From: Epiperipatus broadwayi
Lineage: Eukaryota; Onychophora; Udeonychophora; Euonychophora; Peripatidae
Assembly: GCA_028023455.1 (NCBI GenBank)
Contig: JAQFVV010000256.1
Location: forward strand, 979,001 to 1,043,000
Length of the DNA: 64,000 nt
Direction: 5' to 3'
The position numbers and the translations under genes are program-made. Position 1 is the stretch's first letter. Every line of letters starts with the position of its first letter. Shown piece by piece: positions 1 to 10,461 of this stretch. The notes beneath the pieces are model-generated. The model was not told where the DNA came from. It searched no databases and saw only the letters and a program-made list of their open reading frames with translations.

Positions 1-1327
1 ATTTAATGAATGGGTAATAAGTTTTAATTGCATTATAATATAATGTTAATAAATACGTTAAAATTCTTTTCACACCTTTGAGCTGCTCATTATGAATAGA
101 TCAATTAGCAGTTTATTCTTGAATTGATTACATTGCTTTCAAGTCTTGATATTCTTTTTTCAAGACAAGTCATCGTAAAAGAAATACTTTTAAAGCTTAA
201 TGTAATCTCTCTTTTTTAACGAAAGAGATAATTTTTTTCCACTGCTCATTATGATTTATTTAAAAACTAACAAAGAAAAGGCTGTTATTAAAATTCATTC
301 TTTAATTACTAAAAAATTAAACAAAATGGAGAATAAGTTTTTTAAAAGATCTTCAATGCTCTTTAGTAATAAAAGTATTGAATATAATAATCTTTGCTTT
401 TTAAATCGTTTTTATTTTATTTTCAAAAAGTTAATCTCAGGTTTCTAAAATATGTATTTGGAAAAAAAGAAAACAATTGTGATAATATATTGGAATGATG
501 CATGTGTCCATTTCAGATTAAACTGGACTCTTTATTGTTTAATTAATAGTAGTCAGATACTCATTTTATTCAGTCTAACTGGTTGGAGCTATAATCTTTT
601 ATCTAAATCCATTTGTGATTTTGAAAAAAATTTCCAACGTTTCAATCAACCCAGAGATAAACTTAGGTAGAAATGAGATAACCACTCTTCAGAAAGCTTT
701 TCAAATTAACAAAGCACCTAAAATGGAAGAGTAATTGAGGATTTTAATAATTTAGGTATATGCATCTGTATAAATGTAAAATTATAGGTTGACTATTATA
801 CAAATATATATCAATCTTTGTTTTCAAACATAGATTTTTTTCTATTTTAAATCTCTTGAAATTTTGTTGTTAAGCAATTAGAAATTATATGCATAGGCAG
901 TTTAGTATGATTTTAAATATTATGTACCTATAATATTAACTTTTTTTGAAAGCTAGAGATAATAGATTATCGTGTTTATTTTATTATTTAATATGAAATG
1001 TTAAAATGTATTCCTTTTTGGTGGCTTTCTTTAGTGACACTTTTTTTTGTCTTTGCTTGGCAGCTTTATATTTTACATGAATTAAAAATATATAAATAAT
1101 GTAGAACACAATTCTCACAAAAATTAAATATTCACCACATAAAAAAAAATTGTCAGATATCTAAAAATAACAAACTTTAATAAATTATTATAAGTTAAAA
1201 GTCTTTTTGTACTATTTCACAAGTGTGTAAAACACTAAAGGAATACATTCTTCTTACTAGATTTGCTTAATGAATGTTTTTTATCTTACTTTATTTTCCA
1301 CTTAATAATTGCTAGATATCAGTTTAT
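1..1327. other. AT-rich sequence, no gene recognised
   Basis: The short open frames here (for example 251-448 and 452-670, plus strand) have AT-driven composition, no recognisable motif and no flanking signals. I see no repeat family or RNA gene in this stretch. Confidence 0.5.
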
Positions 1328-1338
1328 TGACTACTGTT

Positions 1339-1445
1339 TTTTTTAAGTGTCATAGCATCGGCTGGGACACGAACCCGCAACCCGGGAAACTGCCTGCAAG
1401 TGCAAGGCAGTCGCGCTGACCTCTCGACCATCAATGCAAGACTAC
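1339..1445 (-). mobile_element. tRNA-Val-like SINE, copy 1
   Basis: On the minus strand a tRNA-like body with a D-arm box A (GGTCGAGAGGTCAGCG) is followed by a box B (GGTTCGTGTCCC), then GCTATGACAC and an A-rich tail, seen as a T tract on the plus strand at about 1337-1344. The insertion is bracketed by an exact 11-bp target-site duplication TGACTACTGTT at 1328-1338 and 1446-1456, which shows insertion by target-primed reverse transcription. The two ends are partly complementary (GTCATAGCAT against ATGCAAGAC). The family has at least six copies in the window. Confidence 0.85.
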
Positions 1446-1456
1446 TGACTACTGTT

Positions 1457-2779
1457 AGTAACTGGAAATAAAGGACACTACTGTCCAAGTTTTCTCTTAA
1501 TATTAAAAAATACTATTATGTTAACGGTAAATCAGTACTATGGATTTATTATCTATTAGTGCTATTTATAAGTTTATCAAAGAAATTTTTATTTAGCTTT
1601 TGATTTAAAGAATATTAAGTAATAAATTATAGATTTATGCTTTATGCTTGTCCAAATTATAATAATATTAAATAGAGCTATTACACTTATAACGTAATGC
1701 TATATTAAAGAATATTAAACAAAATTTCTGATATAAATCGATGATACTTATTAATGATAAATTGAATGGCCCTCATTGGTTTAGCTGTTAAAGAGTATTT
1801 TGCAATGAATTTACAACTAATTAGTGTCTTACAAACAAAAAAGAAATGAATCTGATATTATCACAGATTTTTCCAATGAGTTCAAGTTTCTTTGCCACAT
1901 CTCCTTGATGCTCTTATACAAATAACATTAAAATACATAATGATTTGTTTGTCTACTCCTCTCATATAGCACTTAAAATTGTGTCAAAATAAATGATTGA
2001 ATCTCTTGTTTTTATTAAGATTTATAGGATTGGGCTTCTATGCACTTGTTTTTAATGTAACCTTTGTATGATATATTTTTATTATGTAAATATTATAATA
2101 TATATTTTAATGTATGGAGTTTTTTAGATAGCTAACTATTAATAAAATATAAGACAAATTACAGATATCAGACAGGATATAAAATCACAAATGATTTTAA
2201 TAAATCTGCTCTGAGGTTCATTACATCTGAAAACATCAGAGGTTGTTAATATTTATGAAATAGATGAATGCAATGTCCATAGTTTGTCTGAAATTTATTG
2301 GTAATACTCCAGTAATATCTAGATAAATAAATCCAGTTAGTTTTATAGTTGGATCTGGAAAAAAAATTATTTGCTGTCTTTCAAATAGTCACATTGTTAT
2401 GCTGTACTTTTTTGATTCTTTGATAAGTTTTTGGTTGGACATCCAGAAATGTGATCATGATTTGAAATGAATTTTATGTGATAAAATCTTTATAATGAGT
2501 TATTGGCAAGTCAGACTTAACAACTTTTTATAATTTTTCAGTGTGATAACTTTTCTTCTGATATCTGGTAGAGGAATATGTAAGAAAATAGAAAACCACA
2601 GCAAAGAAGTAATAGAATTTGCTAATGCTAATATATTTCTTATGGAAATATTTAATTGCATATCTAAAAGTTTAATGTATGAGGCTTATTCTGTTAACAG
2701 AAGTTCAGTATTAATTATGCTAATCTTAAGAACACTTTTTAAAATATTTGTAACCAAATTTATAAGCAGATTAATCCCA
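1457..2779. other. AT-rich sequence, no gene recognised
   Basis: No coding signal, RNA gene or clear repeat was found. The 82-codon frame at 2543-2791 (plus) resembles no family I know and runs into the decayed Gypsy element, so I do not call it. Confidence 0.45.
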
Positions 2780-2789
2780 AAATTATTTT

Positions 2790-4150
2790 AGTTCTAACCA
2801 TGGATGACTAAGAAAATCAAGTTAAGCTATGGTTCAAACATCATGAATATCATTATGCTTATTATTAAAAGTAGATATATTAAGATTATGAAATTTTTTC
2901 TGAGAATCATGGCTAAAGAAAAACTGTGACAGCTGTTTTTGACCATTGGTGACCTATCCTATGCTGATATAATCAAGAAAGCTAGTGTCGTTAATTAGTT
3001 CTATGTCACGAAAAAGAATTTCACCAATCTAGTACATCATATTTCAAATAGCTAGCAAAAATAAGCCTCCACAAAAGAGAAAATTAGAATGCTACTATTG
3101 TGAGAACTCTGGTCATATAGGATGACAGCACAAACAGTCATGCCAAAATATATATATATCAAAATAATAATAATTCATGTAGGCACCTGAAAACCCAAAA
3201 TTAGTTAATAATAAAATGATGACATTATGAACTAAGTTCAATGCTAAATACTATACACTTGTGAATTGCATCAATAATAAGTAGCTTGAAAAACAGTCTG
3301 AAAAACTCATACAAATGCTTATAAAATATGATAGCATTTATATAAATGTATGAGAGCAACCATCAATAAACAAAAATTATGTTAAAGTTGGCAATAAAGT
3401 GCCGATCTGCCTCGGGAATGCCCATAAACTTTTAAAAATTCTATACTGACTTAGAAGAGAGTTGAAGCCTTTGCACACAGAAATGTGTTCTTGTCTGAAA
3501 TTGGTGCACATCGGTACTTATGTAAAGAAATGCATAGTGAACATCCTACCCAGAAATTACTTCTTGTGGCTCAAACCTGAGAAATAATGGAGCTATATGC
3601 TCATGGACTTTGCAGACTCATTAAAAAATCTTTTTTGCTCCTAAGTGATGCTGGTTCAAAGTGTACTTAATATGAAATACAAAAAAGCTAGTTTAATTGA
3701 GTCTGCTCGGATTATAAAAGAAACATTTGCATACTATGGATCACTGGAAATCCTGGTATTATATAAAAATATGAGTTTATATGAGATGAACTTGAAGCCA
3801 CTTCTTTGGTTGATGAGAGTCAAATAAGTCCAAATACTGTCATACTATTCTGAGTCAAATATTGGATTATTGAGAAAGCAATTCAAAATTGAAGCAGATA
3901 CTAAATAAATGAAACCAAGACAATATGCATAAGGCTATGAATATCATAAAACTTCACCAAATGTACAACTATGGGTACCTTACAATAAATCAACTACAGA
4001 GAGACATCAGTTTCAAAATAAGCTATTTGTTTCAGAAAAAGTATATAAAAAGCTAAACAGGGTAAAAAGCATACATGGATAGAGAAAGAATCTGATTATG
4101 AGTTAGTCAAGTATGTTATAGATCGAAAGTAAAATCACTAATGTAATCTT
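2790..4150 (+). pseudogene. Decayed Ty3/Gypsy LTR retrotransposon (gag knuckle and integrase)
   Basis: Fragments of an LTR-retrotransposon polyprotein are readable across several stops and frameshifts. Around 2930-3050 a gag capsid-like stretch is suggested. At 3088-3140 a zinc-knuckle relic reads CYYCENSGHIG, with the last cysteine lost. At about 3594-3830 an integrase core is readable in one frame with a single stop: it begins MLMDFADSLKN, matching the Gypsy HMDFAGP block with the first catalytic Asp, and continues ESARIIKETFAYYG. The usual SDNG block with the second Asp has become LYKN. The segment 3645-3827 is only part of this broken integrase. I found no LTRs, protease or reverse transcriptase. 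The element is dead; the family call rests on the integrase blocks. Confidence 0.7.
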
Positions 4151-4740
4151 AAAGCAGATAGTGAAAATGCAAACATCACTACAAATATCGGTTTTTTCAC
4201 TATATTAAGCACATCCCTTGAAATGAGTTGTATGCAAACACGATCAAAAATGAAAATAACAGGTTGTATATCACCCAGAAAAGATTATAAAAAATGAAAA
4301 CTCTATAGACTCCCAAATTACAGAAATGGTAGATACATTTAAAAATGCTATCTGGAAGTAGAGTTTTTAGTTGAAAAACAACAAAATGCTGATTCAAATG
4401 TACAAATAAAAAGTACAGTTGTCATAGATTATAACTATCTGTGTATTTAAAAGATTATATGTGGAATTCTGGAAAGATGCAGAATTCTCTGGAATAATTA
4501 AAAGCAACAATACAAAGGCATGTGCTATCACATTTACAAGTTAAAAAACAAATTTTTAACTGATATTTAAGTTTAATGTATAATAATTAGAATGTGAAGA
4601 TATAATGAATAAAAAAAAATAATTTAAAATATAATATTATTAGATTAAAACAACATAGTGATATGAGAAACAATAATTAAGAATAGTTAGTTCTTTCTAG
4701 ATAAGAAGGATAAAGTTAGCAAATGAAAATATTTTCAGAA
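4151..4740. other. AT-rich sequence, possible Gypsy 3' remnant
   Basis: The stretch directly follows the integrase relic and may contain decayed end sequence of that element. Nothing specific can be read in it, and the frame on the minus strand at 4200-4397 is not convincing. Confidence 0.35.
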
Positions 4741-4964
4741 GAACGAAGATAATTCCAAAAAATAAGATGCAGTTTTAAAAAAGAATTTCACCATGGATTC
4801 AAAAGAAGCTGCATCATGTTAGTTAAGTAAAAATATCTTTAAAAAGGATTTTGAACGAAGATAATTCCAAAAAATAAGATGCAGTTTTAAAAAAGAATTT
4901 CACCATGGATTCAAAAGAAGCTGCATCATGTTAGTTAAGTAAAAATATCTTTAAAAAGGATTTT
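4741..4964. repeat. Perfect 112-bp tandem duplication
   Basis: The block at 4741-4852 is repeated without any visible mismatch at 4853-4964, and the first four bases (GAAC) follow again. Such identity in an otherwise decayed region indicates a recent duplication, or an assembly artefact. Confidence 0.95.
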
Positions 4965-5117
4965 GAACTGGCTTCAATAACCAATGATGTCTCCTCTGAA
5001 GATCCCACTTAAAAATCTAAAAATAATCAAAGGCCATATTTTAAATTATGATTGTAAGCCTTTAGATACAATGTACATAACTTGTGGATGGTTTATTCAG
5101 TATTTAAAAGTGTATTA

Positions 5118-5215
5118 ACAAGTTGTCAAGCGTTGGTGGCCTAGTGGTTAGCATAGCTGCCTTACAAGCAGCTGGTCCAGGTTCGCTTCCCAGTCAACAC
5201 TTTGACATATAAAAA
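5118..5215 (+). mobile_element. tRNA-Val-like SINE, copy 2 (best preserved)
   Basis: A tRNA-like body starts TTGTCAAGCGTTGG, with box A TGGCCTAGTGGTTAGCATAG, an anticodon arm CTGC-CTTACAA-GCAG (anticodon TAC, valine) and box B GGTTCGCTTCC. It ends in AACACTTTGACATAT followed by an A9 tail. A 12-bp duplication AAAAGTGTATTA flanks it at 5106-5117 and 5216-5227. There is no separate SINE body, so the element is about 95 bp, little more than a tRNA plus tail. The outer bases extend the acceptor stem by about 11 imperfect pairs (GTCAAGCGTTG against CAACACTTTGAC). It is not a functional tRNA gene. Confidence 0.9.
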
Positions 5216-5227
5216 AAAAGTGTATTA

Positions 5228-6430
5228 TAAGTTAAATATTTGTGTCAAACTCATATTTATCTAATTATTGATCTTAACATTATTGAATTAAATATCTGTA
5301 TTAACCTACTTTTTCAAGTGGTGTTTAATATTAATATATAATTTTGTTTAGATTCTTTGATGAAATCGCATGTTAATTGAAGAGTTAGATTTAGAAATCT
5401 TCATAATGTGCATTTGAATAAAAAATACAACTACAGATTTGAAAATCTAGAACATTTCTTCTATATTAAGAAATCATCGAATTCAAAAGACTTATTGACA
5501 GATCACATATTAACTTTTCTGAGTCATAGTTAGTTACCTTCCTCTTTTAATAATCATTATCAAACAATATTTTTGTATATCTGTCATTCCGCAGACCAAT
5601 AGATAAATAGTATGGACCCACTTAGATAAATATGTTTATACACTTTGTATGTAAATATTGTCAATACGTCGGTTTTGATAGCTTAAGTAATTTTTTAAAA
5701 AAATTTCAATTCATAATCGTTCCAAATAATTCATAAAGATTGTATATATATATTTTTTAATATTTATATTTGTTGCATATGTATATTATTTGACAATATT
5801 CATTGGGGAGATTGAAATTTTTCTTTATTTAAGCATACTGTTTGTCGGTTGATTTTCAAAATGACCCCTCAGACATTGAATTCTTCATATTTCATCTTTG
5901 AATTCCAGACTGTCTGTAGGAAAGACATTTTCAAACAAAAGGGAATTGTAAAAGTTTACAATCCTTTGAAAATTTCAGAAGTCATTTCCATCTGTGTGAT
6001 TAAACTGTTTATTTAAAATTTAGTTTAGTATTTGTTATTTATTATGAAAAATGTTTATGAAAAAAAAGACAAAATTTTGAAATTTATATTATGATAATAT
6101 TATTCAAAATATATGTAAAATTTATTAAAATTATTTTAGTAAAAAATTATCAATGTAGATTTCCTGTCAGGGCTGCATTTGAATATGGTACAAGAGATGA
6201 AGTATATTTGGGCAGAAAAATTTATGGAACAGCACATAAGCTTCCAAAAAAAAAAATATAATTAGAAAATTAAAGATATTATACTTTAAAGCTTCATTTT
6301 GAAACTATGTAAGTAAAATATATTTTACAAATATATTACATAGTGTCAGTAAAAAGAAAAATTTTAAATACTATTTTTTAATCTCTATTTCTTTTTCAAA
6401 GTGATATATTTTATGCAGTAGCAAACGCTC
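5228..6430. other. AT-rich sequence, nothing recognised
   Basis: No gene, RNA or repeat family was recognised here apart from short homopolymer and AT tracts. Confidence 0.45.
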
Positions 6431-6950
6431 TATATATTAGTGACACTGAGGGAAAGGCTTTGTAATCAATGGATGGAGGAAGTTTTACTTATAAAATCGC
6501 TATCTAATGCCCAGTCATCCAATATAGCCAGACTTAGCTTGTGGCATTGATTAGGAGGAGCCTTGGATTTGATAACACTGCATCTAAATCTTGGAATCTA
6601 ATGCGATTCTCCAGCAACCATTTTCTTACCTATTTGGTTAATTATAAACCTAAGAGCCCAAGATGGAAACACAATAATGTTTTCAGCTCATGCTCATTCA
6701 CTTGCTATATAGATCTGAATTCATTTCAGCATCTATACATTTTGGTGTTTTTGGTTTTTCAAAAATCACAGTCACTATTATCCTATGGGCAGAGTAGATA
6801 TAAAGCCATCAAAACATCACATGATCACCATTTTATATTCTTGCTCAGTCTAGTAATAACAGTAGCTAGCTCTCCATACAGCAGTGCCATCAAGTGAAAG
6901 CCTTCATATTCAATTAATGCTGAAGGTTTGTACACAAAATCTCTATCTAG

Positions 6951-7010
6951 TGGAATATCCCCACCCTAGTTTCTATCTTGTGGCTTTCATCAGTGAGGAG
7001 TCTTGGATTT
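6951..7010 (-). ncRNA. Hammerhead ribozyme motif, monomer 2
   Basis: The minus strand reads, in order, stem I strand ending CUCCUCA, intact core CUGAUGA, stem II region AAGCCACAAGAUA, GAAAC, then UAGGG where other copies have UAGUC, and the returning stem I strand UGGGGA. The core is intact but the GUC cleavage triplet is mutated and stem II is weakened, so this copy is probably inactive. Confidence 0.65.
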
Positions 7011-7373
7011 GAAAGCACTGCACCTAGATCTTAGATTCTAATGCAACCTTCCAGCAGCCCTATATTTTATCGATTCAGTTAATTGTAAAACTAGTAGTTC
7101 AATATGAAAACACAACAATGTTTTCAACCCAAGCTCATTCACATGTATAATCATGTAGATCTGAATTTGGTTCAGCATCTGTACATTTTAGTGCATTTGG
7201 TTTTTCAAAAATCATTGTCACCATTATCCTATGGGCAGGAAAGGTATAAAACCATCAAAACATCACATGATCATCATTTTATATTCTCATACAGTCTGTT
7301 AATAACAGTAGCTAGCTTTCCATACAGTAGTTCCACCAAGTGAAATGCACAAAATCTCTATCTAGTGTTTACT

Positions 7374-7459
7374 CATTCAATATCCCCAGACTAGTTTCTG
7401 TCTTGTGGCTTTCATTAGTTTCTGTCTTGTGGCTTTCATTAGTGAGGAGTCATGAATTT
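7374..7459 (-). ncRNA. Hammerhead ribozyme motif, monomer 3, core duplicated
   Basis: A 24-bp unit covering CUAAUGA through the first base of GAAAC is exactly duplicated in tandem (7392-7415 and 7416-7439). The copy next to GUC|UGGGGA completes the motif. Core G5 is changed to A (CUAAUGA) and stem II is poorly paired, so activity is unlikely. Confidence 0.6.
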
Positions 7460-7655
7460 GAAAGCACTGCACCTAGATCTTAGACTCTAATGCAATTCTC
7501 CAGAAGCCATGTTTTAGATCTGAATTTAGTTCAGCATCTGTACATTTTGGTGCCTTTGGTTTTCAAAACCACAGTCACCATTATTATTTAATCAGGATAG
7601 GTGTAAAACCATCAAAACATCACATGATCACATTAAATATGCTTACACTGGCTGT

Positions 7656-8335
7656 TATTAATTGATAAAAACCATAAGCTAAAACCTAGTCTGGGGATAT
7701 TAGATGAGTGGGCACTAGCTAGAAATTTTATGCACAAACCTTCCTGCATCTATCTATTATGAAGGCTTGCACTTGGTGGCAATACTGTATGAAGAATTTG
7801 CCACTGTTAAACAGCCTGGGTAAGCATATGAAATGGTAATCATGTAATGTTTTGATGGTTTTATTCCTATACTGTCCACAGGGTAATGGCAACTATGATT
7901 TTTGAAAAACCAAAGATAGTTAAATATATAGATGCTGGACTCAGTTTAGATCTATTTGAGTATACAAGAGAATAAACTTAGGTTGAAAACTTTATTGTGT
8001 TTTCATCTTGGGTTTCTAGCTTTGTAAATTACCATATAGGTAACAGATGGCAGATACAGGGTTGCAATAGACTCTAAGCTCTAGGTGCAGTCCTCTCCAA
8101 TCCAAGGCTCCTCACTAATAAAAGCCAGAAGCTAGAAACTGGTCTGGGGATTTTGGATGAGTATGTACGAGATAGGGATTTTATGCACAAACCTTTCTGA
8201 ATTTATTGATCATGAAGACTCACAATTAGTTGCACTACTATGGAGAGTTTGCTACTATTATAATCAGCATGTGTACACATATAAAATGGTGAACTTATGA
8301 TGTTTTGATGGTTTAATATTTTATGACAACATAAA
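7656..8335 (+). mobile_element. Hammerhead-bearing repeat, two monomers in opposite orientation
   Basis: From about 7656 the same repeat continues in the plus-strand sense, so the array is inverted about this point. It holds a degenerate hammerhead at about 7660-7707 (UAGUCUGGGGA retained, core lost) and a better one at 8100-8158, about 440 bp apart. After the second motif the unit runs through GGATTTTATGCACAAACC and TGGTTTAATATTT before similarity ends near 8335. Confidence 0.7.
8100..8158 (+). ncRNA. Hammerhead ribozyme motif, monomer 5
   Basis: The motif reads AUCCAA, internal loop GGC, UCCUCA, core CUAAUAA (two changes from CUGAUGA), stem II AGC with loop CAGAA and GCU, then GAAAC, UG, GUC, and the return strand UGGGGA-UU-UUGGAU. 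Both stem I helices and stem II pair fully, but the core substitutions should abolish cleavage. Its length is 59 nt, the same as the best copies. Confidence 0.65.
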
Positions 8336-8394
8336 GTATTTTAGTGTATATAAACCCTAATATGCATTAAAGCCAAATATACTTCTATTTGATG

Positions 8395-8840
8395 GACTTC
8401 ATGATGTAATTGTTAGAATATATGTCTGCCATGCTTCTGACTTAAAGACTCATGGTGTAACTGCTTAGTTTACATGCTTGCTTACTTTTGATTTGAAAAA
8501 TATCATGATGTAATTGTCAATGCATATACCTTCCTGATCTGAAAGCTCTCATAATATAATCATTAAAGCATATGGCTGTCATTTTTCCATAAGGACCTCA
8601 CAATATAATTAGTGCACATGCCTATCATGTGTCTGATTTGAATGGACATTATGGTCTTATGATTCATATGCACCATTTCTAACTTTAATGACCTCATTGC
8701 TGCTAATTAAGACACATCCTTGTCCTGATCTTGGGTAATGGTCAGTACATATTCTTGTCATGTTCTGACTTGAAGGATCTTGTAATATAGTGAATAATGC
8801 ACATTCATGTTATACTGTTAGCTTAATGTATTTTACAATG
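8395..8840. repeat. Degenerate minisatellite, period about 50 bp
   Basis: The motif CATGATGTAATT and variants recurs near 8400, 8451, 8504, 8550, 8599, 8647, 8692 and 8771. Each is followed by TTNNNNCATATG-like and CTGACTTGAA-like words. The units are diverged and lie immediately beyond the hammerhead array. Confidence 0.7.
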
Positions 8841-8859
8841 TACTGTTTATTGCATATAT

Positions 8860-10403
8860 CTGATGAGCACTAGATGAAAATTTAATTTAGAATAAGCTTG
8901 GAAAATTTTCCAAGCAGTTGAGAAATTTTGAATAAGCATAGAAAAATTTTAGGAACTCACCTTTTAAGTATTTCTGTCATAAAAATATGATAATATATAT
9001 ATTAGAAAAAAAATGCATTTTTATATAAAAATTTTGAATTAATTTTACTACTTTTTCCTCAAATTTTTCTATTATTTTTTAGAGCAGCACTTTAGGGTTT
9101 TTATATATTTATGATGGGAAAATTCTGCTGCATGTCTGTTCCCAGCTTTAATATCATATTAAAGAAAAGCAAACAAAGTAGACATAATGTTATTATTAAA
9201 TGCTCTAAAAACTTTAAGAAACAAAAGAAGAATTTAATATAATCATATAAGCAGTGCATAATTTCATTAATATGCTGTCTATCAACTCTTTTAAGATGTT
9301 AAAATAATTAGAGCATTTTATTATGTCTGAAACCATATATAACTTATATGAATTATTCAGACTAATAATAAATGCTTGATGCACAAACAGAAAAATATAT
9401 ACATATTTACCATGTATCTCTGATTTTTTTTCATGAAATCCAACCAAATAAATTGCTAGTCTTTATTATGCTCAAACTCTAGAATTTTGATTTTATTATA
9501 TATGATAATCTATTGTCTTACATGATTTATTGGAATATTAAGATTGTTTCTGAAGAATATTGCTAATAAGACAAAATAAGAAATAATTGATCTCTAATAA
9601 AAAGTAACACAGATAAGAAATTTTGAAAATTATACAGAAACATAACCAAAATAATTTATTTATTTATTTATAGCATTAAAATACAAATTAATCTGAATGG
9701 AAAACCAACAACATCGAAGAATAATTAATAAAGCACTTCAACATATGCAAAATGTATTACATATTATTAATGAAGTTTAAAACAAAAGTATATATAAATA
9801 AATAGCTAAGAATAAATAACTACCTAGTTATTTTTATACCAATAATAACTTTAAAAAATATATACATTAATAAATAAATAAATAATGTTTGTGTATAGTA
9901 AAAATAATTCAAACTTTTGCTTTTTGAATTGTGTAAGACTCATTTATTTTTATTTTTTTTAGTATACATGCTAAGTTAATAAGAGTGATTTTACAAACAA
10001 TATTTTTACTATCAAAATAATTTATTTATAAATTAATAAATAAATAGTTTATGTATAAATATGTAAATTATTATAATAAGAAAAAATATTTAAAAAGAAA
10101 TTAAATACTAAATTAGTATAATAATGATTTTAGGAAGCAATTTTAGAGACATGACAAAATATAAAGTAAACAATTTATTTTTGTAAATCCAAATAAATAA
10201 TTTATTTGTAAATAAATAAATAATTTTTTTCTTTATTCTAATATACTGATGTTTGAAATGGTCAATTTATGTATCTGTAAAATGTAATTAATGATCTGAA
10301 ATGTAAAGAATTTATAGATACAGTTAAATTCTTTTCTTGTATGCAGCCCAATATATATATATATATATATATATTGGGTGGGATGGAATATATAGATACA
10401 TCT

Positions 10404-10461
<58 letters not shown>

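Larger units (their letters stand above)
6440..7655 (-). mobile_element. Hammerhead-bearing tandem repeat (retrozyme-like), three monomers
   Basis: Three head-to-tail monomers of about 420-435 bp, the last one shortened, run in the minus-strand sense. Each carries one hammerhead motif (about 6517-6568, 6951-7010 and 7374-7459). Shared landmarks in every unit, on the plus strand, include TATCTAGTG, GAAAGCACTGCACCTAGATC, GTTCAGCATCTGTACATTTT and CATCAAAACATCACATGATC. Frames at 6541-6897 and 7104-7343 (plus strand) arise because adjacent units are similar; related units elsewhere have stops there, so they are not genes. One ribozyme per tandem monomer is the layout of animal and plant retrozymes and of newt and schistosome hammerhead repeats. 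The retrozyme assignment is inference. Confidence 0.75.

Noticed and set aside
5118-5215. Functional tRNA-Val gene
   Set aside because: Box A and B are present, but poly(A) tail and target-site duplication show it is a retrotransposed SINE, and the acceptor stem is altered.
6541-7343. Two related ORFs (118 and 79 codons) sharing a protein sequence
   Set aside because: The similarity comes from adjacent DNA monomers of the hammerhead repeat. The corresponding frame in the copy at 19054-19260 has several stops, so there is no sign of selection for protein.
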